From Clostridia bacterium (GTDB lineage: Bacteria > Bacillota_A > Clostridia > UMGS1883), in contig JAFUJZ010000033.1 of the NCBI GenBank assembly GCA_017467965.1, forward strand, positions 1-39,028: a stretch of 39,028 bases of DNA, written 5' to 3'. Made by a program: the position numbers and the translations under genes. The stretch's first letter is position 1. Each line of letters opens with the position of its first letter. Shown here piece after piece: positions 33,950 to 39,028 of the stretch. The notes beneath the pieces are model-generated. The model did not search any database, was not told where the DNA came from, and was given only the letters and a program-made list of their open reading frames with translations.

Positions 33950-34494
33950 AGTTTTATACATATACAGGCAAGATGATTGAAATTACAAATCCCAACGAAA
34001 GTGCTATCTCGAGTGAAGATATTGCCCATGCGTTAAGCATGATTTGCCGTGCGGCAGGGCATTTTAAGCATTTTTATTCTGTTGCACAGCACAGTATGAA
34101 CTGTATGAGAGAAGCATATGCAAGAGGCTTTTCAAAAAGAGTGTGCCTTGCGGCGCTCCTTCACGATGCAAGTGAGGCTTATCTTTGTGATGTGCCAAGT
34201 CCTTTAAAGTGTGAACTCGATGACTACAAAAAAATCGAAAAAAAATTTGAGGACGCTGTGTGGAAAAAATACGGACTGTACCCTTTAACAGATGAAGAAA
34301 AATACCTTGTAAAAAAGGTGGATGAGGCAGTGTTGTGGTATGAGTTCAAGATGATACACACTATCCCGATATCGTTTTCCAAAACACCGCATCTGGCAAG
34401 TGTGCCCGATGTGGAATACCGTGACATGAGAGCGGTTGAACAGATGATGCTAAGAGAAATTAAGGCATTTGAAAAAATGAACAAAGTGGCGTAG
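33946..34494 (+). CDS. HD-domain phosphohydrolase, YfbR-like
   Basis: A 182-residue cytosolic HD hydrolase. The metal site is visible: H in SVAQHSMNC, HD in ALLHDASEAYLCDVPSPLK (~72-73) and a downstream Asp in VKKVDEAVLWYE. The closest functional analogy is YfbR-type nucleotidases that dephosphorylate deoxynucleoside monophosphates; related genes are frequent in phages and mobile regions. Its start overlaps the peptide gene stop by four bases. The exact substrate cannot be determined from sequence. The WYL regulator follows after 10 bases, so the three genes form a probable operon. Confidence 0.8.
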   Translation: MKFYTYTGKMIEITNPNESAISSEDIAHALSMICRAAGHFKHFYSVAQHSMNCMREAYARGFSKRVCLAALLHDASEAYLCDVPSPLKCELDDYKKIEKKFEDAVWKKYGLYPLTDEEKYLVKKVDEAVLWYEFKMIHTIPISFSKTPHLASVPDVEYRDMRAVEQMMLREIKAFEKMNKVA

Positions 34495-34504
34495 GAGGAT
34501 AAAA

Positions 34505-35479
34505 ATGGCAAAGACAGGAAACCAGAAGCTTAAGATTTTGTATTTAATGGATTTACTTTTGACAAATACTGATGAAGAGCATCCCATGGCAATGAGAGAT
34601 ATAATAGAGTATCTTGAAAGCTGTGGCATAAGTGCCGAAAGAAAAAGCATATACTCTGATATTGAAGGGTTAAAGCTTTTCGGCGTTGATATTTTGTCAA
34701 ACGCAAAGGGGTATTATGTTGTATCCCGTGAGTTTGAGCTGCCTGAGGTAAAAATGCTGGTTGACTGTGTGTCGGCATCAAAATTCATTACCGAAAAGAA
34801 AAGCGAAAAGCTTATTAAAAAGATTGAATCCTTGGCATCGAGGCACGAGGGGTATAAACTGCAAAGACAGGTTTACATTGCTGACAGAATCAAAATGGCA
34901 AATGAAGATATTTACCGAAGCGTTGACACCCTTTCCGATGCCATAAACGAAAAAAAGAAGGTGAGCTTTAAGTACTTTGAATACGATACCGAAAAAAAGA
35001 AAAAATACCGTAACGAAGGAAGCGATTACGTTGTTAGCCCCTACAGCCTTACGGTGTCGGACGAAAACTATTATCTGATTTCCCACTATCCAAAATATGA
35101 GCAGTTGACGCATTTTCGTGTTGACAGAATGAGTGACATACGTGTAACGGATGAGCCGTGCGAAAACATAGAGAGCATAATGGGCGAAAAATTCAGCATA
35201 GGGGAATATTCCAAAAAGATTTTTTCGATGTATTCGGGAGAAGATTCCCGCGTGGAGCTTGTGTGCGAAAACAGCATGATGAATGCGGTTATTGACCGAT
35301 TTGGTGAAGAAGTCGCCGTGCAGAAAATTGATGACGGTCATTTCAAGGTGTTTGCAAATGTTGACATAAGCCCAACATTTTTTGCATGGGTGTTTACCTT
35401 TGGCGGAAAAATCAAAATATCTGCTCCGGAAAACGTAAAAGCTGAATTTAACAATACAATACACAAATTTATGGAATAA
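34505..35479 (+). CDS. WYL-domain transcriptional regulator
   Basis: A 324-residue predicted DNA-binding regulator. The N-terminal winged helix (~1-70) reads NQKLKILYLMDLLLTNTDEEHPM and SAERKSIYSDIEGLKLFGVDI. The WYL domain (~140-230) has INEKKKVSFKYFEYDTEKKKKYR, YVVSPYSLTVSDENYYLISHY and LTHFRVDRMSDIRV. A C-terminal WCX-like domain follows (~235-324). WYL domains bind ligands such as nucleic acids or nucleotides and often regulate defence or DNA-damage genes. The start follows TAGGAGG. It is adjacent to the HD hydrolase and may control it; this is inference. Its last codons are repeated, direct and inverted, in the following intergenic element. Confidence 0.88.
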   Translation: MAKTGNQKLKILYLMDLLLTNTDEEHPMAMRDIIEYLESCGISAERKSIYSDIEGLKLFGVDILSNAKGYYVVSREFELPEVKMLVDCVSASKFITEKKSEKLIKKIESLASRHEGYKLQRQVYIADRIKMANEDIYRSVDTLSDAINEKKKVSFKYFEYDTEKKKKYRNEGSDYVVSPYSLTVSDENYYLISHYPKYEQLTHFRVDRMSDIRVTDEPCENIESIMGEKFSIGEYSKKIFSMYSGEDSRVELVCENSMMNAVIDRFGEEVAVQKIDDGHFKVFANVDISPTFFAWVFTFGGKIKISAPENVKAEFNNTIHKFME

Positions 35480-35605
35480 TAACCTCGCAGAACTCGGTTA
35501 TTATTCGCTCCGCAGGATTTTATGCGCCGCCAAAATTTTCCTCGCATACTCGGAAACGGCGATGCGCCATTTATTCCATAAAATTCTTTGAATTTATGGA
35601 ATAAA
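35466..35605. repeat. Palindromic insertion-like element bounded by a 14-bp direct repeat
   Basis: AATTTATGGAATAA occurs at 35466-35479, where it is the end of the WYL gene including its stop, and again at 35591-35604. The inverse (TTTATTCCATAAA, 35570-35582) sits just before the second copy, making a 13-bp hairpin. Inside, GAATAATAACC (35474-35484) pairs with GGTTATTATTC (35496-35506). The 14-bp direct repeats resemble a target-site duplication around a small non-autonomous element. Confidence 0.55.
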
Positions 35606-35627
35606 ACCTTCCTCCCATAAATACAAT
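35599..35627 (+). promoter_or_regulatory. Candidate sigma-E promoter of spoIVA
   Basis: GAATAAA, 14 bases and AATACAAT. The -10 agrees with seven of eight positions of CATACAMT; the -35 is partial. The predicted start near 35634 would fall inside the loop of the hairpin at 35611-35652. spoIVA is sigma-E dependent in Bacillus. Confidence 0.4.
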
Positions 35628-35652
35628 GTAGCAAACATGTATTTACGGGAGG
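35611..35652 (+). promoter_or_regulatory. Hairpin that sequesters the spoIVA ribosome-binding site
   Basis: CCTCCC (35611-35616) pairs with GGGAGG (35647-35652), and TAAATACA with TGTATTTA, with one mismatch between: 14 pairs over a 12-base loop. The right arm contains the spoIVA ribosome-binding site, 7 bases before the ATG. An ATTTTT follows, so it could also act as a terminator for read-through transcripts. A transcript starting at the candidate sigma-E promoter would lack the left arm and leave the site free. Confidence 0.65.
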
Positions 35653-35659
35653 ATTTTTA

Positions 35660-37132
35660 ATGGAAAATATATATACGGATATTGCGGCACGGGGTGGCGG
35701 AGATATTTACATAGGCGTTGTGGGTCCCGTAAGAACGGGGAAATCAACTTTTATAAAAAAGTTTATGGATAAAAGCGTCCTGCCGAATATAAAAGAAGAA
35801 TACAAACGCGAGCGGGCAATTGACGAGCTGCCGCAGAGTGCAGGCGGAAGAACTATCATGACAACCGAGCCAAAGTTCGTGCCCAATGAGGCTGTGGAGA
35901 TAGATTTAGGGGGCAATGCCTCTTTTAATGTGCGGCTTATTGACTGTGTGGGGTATGTTGTTGCATCGGCACTGGGACACACTGAGGATGGCGAGGCACG
36001 CATGGTCTCAACGCCTTGGTTTGAGGAGGATATCCCATTTGACCGCGCCGCAGAAATAGGCACCAAAAAGGTGATTAATGAGCACAGCACTATAGGGGTT
36101 GTTGTGACAACGGACGGCAGCATAACAGACATTGAACGGTATGAATACGTGGAGGCAGAGGAAAGGGTTGTACGCGAGTTAAAGGAAATAGGCAAGCCTT
36201 TTGTGATACTACTCAACACAAGATACCCCCAAAGTGACGAAGCACTAAAGCTTTGTGACACATTGCGTGAAAAATACGAGGCACCTGTAGTGATTGCCTC
36301 CTGTGCAGACATGGAGGAAGAAGACATAAAAGAAGTTATCCGTGCAGTGCTGTTTGAGTTCCCGATAACGGAAATTGCAATCGATTTGCCCGAGTGGATT
36401 GACGCACTTAATGACACTCATTATCTTAAGGAAAGCATTTTTAAAACGGTAAGAGAGTGCGTAAAGGATGCAGACAGAGTAAAGTGTGCGGAAATAATAG
36501 CGTCAATGCTTTGCGAAAACGAATACATTGAAAGCGCGCTTTGCGAAAAAATCAACCTCGGTGACGGAAGAATCTATATAAAAACAAATGTTGATAAGGG
36601 GCTTTTCTACAAGGTTTTAGGCGAGATGACGGGGTTTGAAATTACGGACGAGGTAAAAATGGTAAAGCTTCTTACGGAGCTTGCAGAAATGAAAAAAGAA
36701 TATGAAAGAGTAAAATATGCCATTGAGGCGGCGGAAAATACAGGCTATGGCATAGTTGCACCCGAGGTTACCAATATGAGCCTCGAAGAACCTAAAATAA
36801 TAAAGCAGGGCGGACGCTACGGTGTCAGATTAAAGGCAAGTGCACCGAGTTTGCATATCATAAAAGCAAACATACAAACCGAGGTAAGCCCGATTGTTGG
36901 CAGTGAAAAGCAATCAGAGGAGCTTATCAAATACTTACTTAGTGAATTTGAAAGCGAGCCGGGCAAGATTTGGGAAAGTAATATTTTTGGCAAGAGCCTC
37001 TACAGCCTTGTTAACGAAGGCTTGCAGACAAAGTTGTACAAAATGCCCGAAGAGGCACGCTTTAAGCTGCAGGAAACACTGCAGAAGATAATTAACGAAG
37101 GCTCGGGCGGACTGATATGTATCATCCTGTGA
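35660..37132 (+). CDS. spoIVA: Stage IV sporulation protein A (coat morphogenetic ATPase)
   Basis: A 490-residue SpoIVA, close to the Bacillus length. It polymerises with ATP hydrolysis around the forespore to form the coat basement layer, recruited by SpoVM. The N-terminal TRAFAC-like ATPase domain has Walker A GPVRTGKST (residues 22-30), then KFMDKSVLPN, ERAIDELPQSAGGRTIMTTEPKFVP and LIDCVGYVV. The middle (~240-400) and C-terminal (~400-490) domains follow; the latter forms the SpoVM contact in Bacillus and ends IINEGSGGLICIIL. The start at 35660 follows CGGGAGG. The stop lies within the loop of a perfect 12-bp palindrome. Confidence 0.97.
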   Translation: MENIYTDIAARGGGDIYIGVVGPVRTGKSTFIKKFMDKSVLPNIKEEYKRERAIDELPQSAGGRTIMTTEPKFVPNEAVEIDLGGNASFNVRLIDCVGYVVASALGHTEDGEARMVSTPWFEEDIPFDRAAEIGTKKVINEHSTIGVVVTTDGSITDIERYEYVEAEERVVRELKEIGKPFVILLNTRYPQSDEALKLCDTLREKYEAPVVIASCADMEEEDIKEVIRAVLFEFPITEIAIDLPEWIDALNDTHYLKESIFKTVRECVKDADRVKCAEIIASMLCENEYIESALCEKINLGDGRIYIKTNVDKGLFYKVLGEMTGFEITDEVKMVKLLTELAEMKKEYERVKYAIEAAENTGYGIVAPEVTNMSLEEPKIIKQGGRYGVRLKASAPSLHIIKANIQTEVSPIVGSEKQSEELIKYLLSEFESEPGKIWESNIFGKSLYSLVNEGLQTKLYKMPEEARFKLQETLQKIINEGSGGLICIIL

Positions 37133-37144
37133 GATGATACATAT
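37115..37144. repeat. Perfect 12-bp hairpin around the spoIVA stop codon
   Basis: ATATGTATCATC, loop CTGTGA, GATGATACATAT. The TGA stop lies in the loop. No T-run follows, and the true terminator begins 38 bases later. Confidence 0.85.
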
Positions 37145-37181
37145 GATGGGAAAAGTAATAGTGAATAAGGAATAGGTGTGG

Positions 37182-37211
37182 AAGAAACACGGCAAAGCCG
37201 TGTTTCTTTTT
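37182..37211 (+). terminator. Rho-independent terminator after spoIVA
   Basis: AAGAAACACGGC pairs with GCCGTGTTTCTT around AAA, followed by TTT. It ends 34 bases before the next gene. Confidence 0.9.
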
Positions 37212-37245
37212 ATATTTTGGGTATAGTAGAAGAGAGGTGAAAATT

Positions 37246-38547
37246 GTGAAGCAATCAGTATGGACAGATGAGGTAAAACTGCCCGGGTTTAAAACAATGG
37301 AGGGTGATGTTAAAACCGATGTATTAATTATAGGCGGAGGCATGGCGGGACTTTTGTGCGCATATGAGCTCAAAAACAGAGGTGTTGACTATGTGCTGGT
37401 TGAAAAGGATGCTATTGCGCAGGGCATAACAAAAAACACCACGGCGAAAATAACAAGTCAGCACGGGATTATATATTCGCGCATTGCAGATATGTACGGA
37501 AAAGAAAACGCAAGAAAATACCTTGATGCAAATGAACAAGCGATAAAAGAATACCAAAGCATTGCGGAAAATATCGACTGTGATTTTGAAATACAGGATG
37601 CGTATACGTATTCACTGACAGATCGCCGTCAGATTGAAAACGAGGTAAGACTGCTTAATTCAATAGGGTATGACGCTGAGTTTGCAACTAAAACACAGCT
37701 ACCCTTTGATATAAAGGGGGCGATAAAATTCTCCCGTCAGGCACAGTTTAATCCTTTAAAATTTGTTTTGGGAATATGCAAAGATTTAAATATATACGAA
37801 AATACCTTTGTCAAAAAAATCGAAAACGGTGTTGTGATTACAAACAGGGGGAAAATACAAGCCGAAAAAATAATCGTGTGTACACATTTTCCGCTTTTTA
37901 ATAAGCACGGAAGCTATTTTCTCAAGCTTTATCAACACAGAAGCTATGTTTGTGCAGTGGACAATCTGCCCATTATAGAAGGAATGTATGTGGACGAGGA
38001 CATAAAAGGCATGAGTTTCAGAAAATATAAAAACATGATGCTCATTGGCGGAGGCGGACACAGGACGGGAAAGTCAGGCGGAAACTTTACCGAGATTGAA
38101 AATTTTATAAGAGAGTACTACCCTTTGGCAAAAATAAAATATAGTTGGGCAACGCAGGATGCTATGAGCCTTGATGGATTACCATATATAGGGCTGTATT
38201 CAAAAAACACACCTGATTTATATGTGGCAACGGGTTTCAACAAATGGGGCATGAGCACAGCTATGACCTCCGCAAAAATACTTTCGGACATGGTTTTAGG
38301 CAAAAGGAATGAATACAGCGAGCTTTTCAGTCCGCAAAGAAAAATCATACATCCTCAGCTTTTTGTAAACGGAGTGGAAGCCACGGTTAATCTCCTTACC
38401 CCTACGGTGAGACGGTGTCCGCATCTGGGATGTGCACTCAAATGGAACAAGAGTGAGCATACGTGGGACTGTCCGTGTCATGGGTCAAGATTTACAGAGG
38501 ACGGCAAGGTAATTGATAACCCGGCAAAGCGCGATGCGGATGTTTAA
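37246..38547 (+). CDS. FAD-dependent oxidoreductase with C-terminal Rieske [2Fe-2S] domain (YhfW-like)
   Basis: A 433-residue flavoprotein. The FAD-binding motif DVLIIGGGMAGLLCAYEL is at ~25-42, within a DAO-type fold (~25-360) with the flavin-contacting NTTAKITSQHG and the C-terminal ATGFNKWGMSTAMTSAKIL. The last ~65 residues form a small Rieske domain: CPHLGC near 391, then CPCHGSRF, supplying the Cys-His and Cys-His cluster ligands. The electron path and substrate are unknown; B. subtilis YhfW has the same domain order. GTG 37246 follows AGAGAGGTG; a GTG at 37237 lies in the ribosome-binding site. It stands alone, between terminators. Confidence 0.88.
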   Translation: MKQSVWTDEVKLPGFKTMEGDVKTDVLIIGGGMAGLLCAYELKNRGVDYVLVEKDAIAQGITKNTTAKITSQHGIIYSRIADMYGKENARKYLDANEQAIKEYQSIAENIDCDFEIQDAYTYSLTDRRQIENEVRLLNSIGYDAEFATKTQLPFDIKGAIKFSRQAQFNPLKFVLGICKDLNIYENTFVKKIENGVVITNRGKIQAEKIIVCTHFPLFNKHGSYFLKLYQHRSYVCAVDNLPIIEGMYVDEDIKGMSFRKYKNMMLIGGGGHRTGKSGGNFTEIENFIREYYPLAKIKYSWATQDAMSLDGLPYIGLYSKNTPDLYVATGFNKWGMSTAMTSAKILSDMVLGKRNEYSELFSPQRKIIHPQLFVNGVEATVNLLTPTVRRCPHLGCALKWNKSEHTWDCPCHGSRFTEDGKVIDNPAKRDADV

Positions 38548-38555
38548 AATTAATA

Positions 38556-38584
38556 TTGCAAATAGAAAAATGCTGTGGTATAAT
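38556..38584 (+). promoter_or_regulatory. Sigma-A promoter of the structured leader
   Basis: TTGCAA, 17 bases and a perfect TATAAT with an upstream TGG. The predicted start is at about 38590, exactly where the leader's first helix begins. Same layout as the promoters at 6448 and 7379 (TTGCAA with TGTGGTA). Confidence 0.75.
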
Positions 38585-38589
38585 CTTAT

Positions 38590-38752
38590 GTGCCACACAA
38601 ATTCATATTTTGCTGATAAATAGGTGTATCTTTTTTTACTTCGGTAAAAATGTACGCTCTGTTTTCATATACCTTTTTGTCAGGAATGAATGATTGTGTG
38701 GCGCAATGAGAGCTGTGCATTTTTCGGTGTGCAGCTATCTGCACACTTTTTT
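38590..38752 (+). ncRNA. Structured 5' leader with competing antiterminator and terminator (riboswitch-like)
   Basis: From the predicted transcription start, GUGCCACACAA (38590-38600) pairs with UUGUGUGGCGC (38694-38704), extended by AUUCAU/AUGAAU (38601-38606/38686-38691), closing a long rod. Inside are AGGUGUAU/AUAUACCU (38622-38629/38667-38674) and a UUCG-capped hairpin UUUUUAC/GUAAAAA (38633-38650). Next, AGCUGUGCAU (38711-38720) can pair with GUGUGCAGCU (38727-38736), or the latter can form the terminator. I see no match to the c-di-GMP-I consensus or another known class. It precedes a secreted stalk-domain protein gene. Confidence 0.6.
38727..38752 (+). terminator. Intrinsic terminator inside the leader (attenuator)
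   Basis: GTGTGCAG, loop CTAT, CTGCACAC, then TTTTTT. It lies between the promoter at 38556-38584 and the ORF at 38774, so it would stop transcription before the gene unless the upstream antiterminator forms. Confidence 0.85.
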
Positions 38753-38773
38753 AATTTTAGGAGGAAGTTTATC

Positions 38774-39028
38774 ATGAAGAAAATTGTAAGTATTGTGTTG
38801 GCACTTTGCATGCTTGTTTCTGTTTGTGCTATGCCTGCCATGGCAGACGAGGCTGTAGCAATCAGCCAGATGCAGACAAAGGACATCATCACAATTATGG
38901 TTGACGGAGTTTACGTTGACTGTGCAAAGTATGGTCAGATGCCTGTTATCGTTGAAGGCAGAACACTTGTACCTCTTCGCTCTGTTTTTGAGGCACTCGG
39001 TGCAACTGTTGAATGGGATAACGAGACA
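38774..39028 (+). CDS. Secreted protein with copper-amine-oxidase N-like (stalk) domain, 3' end outside window
   Basis: Eighty-five residues are visible, with no stop before the window ends. The signal peptide MKKIVSIVLALCMLVS...AMA is type I, then DIITIMVDGVYVDCAKYGQMP and the domain core VEGRTLVPLRSVFEALGATVEWDNET. The same core occurs twice in the PrsA-like protein at 19879. Such domains are thought to mediate envelope or carbohydrate attachment in Firmicutes surface proteins, with no copper or amine oxidase activity. The start follows TAGGAGGAAG. Expression is probably controlled by the leader attenuator. Confidence 0.85.
   Translation, partial: MKKIVSIVLALCMLVSVCAMPAMADEAVAISQMQTKDIITIMVDGVYVDCAKYGQMPVIVEGRTLVPLRSVFEALGATVEWDNET

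Noticed and set aside
35707..36417. Long minus-strand ORF (236 codons) opposite spoIVA
   Set aside because: It is fully antisense to a well-supported gene, has low-complexity Ser/Thr-rich translation typical of a shadow frame, and has no ribosome-binding site that I could support.
38590..38710. Known c-di-GMP-I riboswitch in the leader of the last gene
   Set aside because: The conserved core elements I know for that class (GGCAAACC-like and ACGCAAAGCC-like segments) are absent.
1..39028. CRISPR arrays, tRNA or rRNA genes, transposases, prophage, diversity-generating retroelement
   Set aside because: No regularly spaced repeats, no cloverleaf or rRNA-like conserved stretches, and no transposase, integrase or reverse transcriptase motifs were seen in any reading frame.

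Overview
The window is one contiguous stretch of core chromosome from a spore-forming, low-to-moderate G+C member of the Firmicutes (Bacillota), most likely class Clostridia. The gene order matches conserved Bacillus/Clostridia blocks, and the sporulation genes spoIVA and spoVM and a YlmC/YmxH-type gene are present. I see no phage, plasmid, transposase, CRISPR array, rRNA or tRNA. Gene density is high, and no gene-free stretch exceeds 300 bases; the largest gaps are 17340-17576 and 38548-38773.

Layout. (1) Positions 1-945 hold the end of the infC-rpmI-rplT translation operon, closed by a strong terminator. (2) Positions 1066-6402 hold a TrmH/SpoU-type RNA methyltransferase, dprA, topA and trmFO. 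(3) Positions 6408-8424 hold a DUF6273-type lipoprotein and an LCP-family cell-wall ligase. The lipoprotein gene lies between two copies of the trmFO 3' end, terminator and promoter, which is a clear scar of recombination. (4) A lone minus-strand ylmC-like gene sits at 8506-8754. (5) Positions 8868-17339 hold gdpP-rplI-dnaB, then tilS-hpt-ftsH, then yicC. (6) Positions 17577-33315 hold a long co-oriented block: remA, gmk, rpoZ, coaBC, a PrsA-like foldase, priA, def, fmt, a yugP-like protease, rsmB, rlmN, prpC, prkC, rsgA, rpe and thiN. This is the Bacillus subtilis yloC-to-yloS order with two additions, the foldase and the protease. (7) Positions 33347-37132 form a sporulation neighbourhood: a 23-residue spoVM and an unknown 48-residue membrane protein on the minus strand, then a 57-residue secreted or membrane peptide, an HD hydrolase, a WYL regulator and spoIVA on the plus strand. 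(8) Positions 37246-39028 hold a FAD oxidoreductase with a C-terminal Rieske domain, and the start of a secreted protein with a copper-amine-oxidase-N-like domain behind a structured leader.

How the genes work together. Most of the window is translation, tRNA/rRNA modification and DNA maintenance machinery. Two envelope-signalling modules are embedded in it: GdpP (c-di-AMP turnover) and PrpC/PrkC (PASTA kinase and its phosphatase). SpoIVA and SpoVM are physical partners in spore coat assembly: SpoVM is the membrane anchor and SpoIVA the ATPase that polymerises on it. Here their genes lie about 2.2 kb apart, and both have upstream sequences resembling sigma-E promoters.

The most interesting items are genes and RNA elements too small for ordinary ORF calling. 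They are the 23-residue spoVM (33347-33418), its unknown 48-residue operon partner, a 57-residue peptide coupled to an HD hydrolase, the 58-residue omega subunit, a leader RNA with mutually exclusive antiterminator and terminator hairpins (38590-38752), and a hairpin that masks the spoIVA ribosome-binding site.
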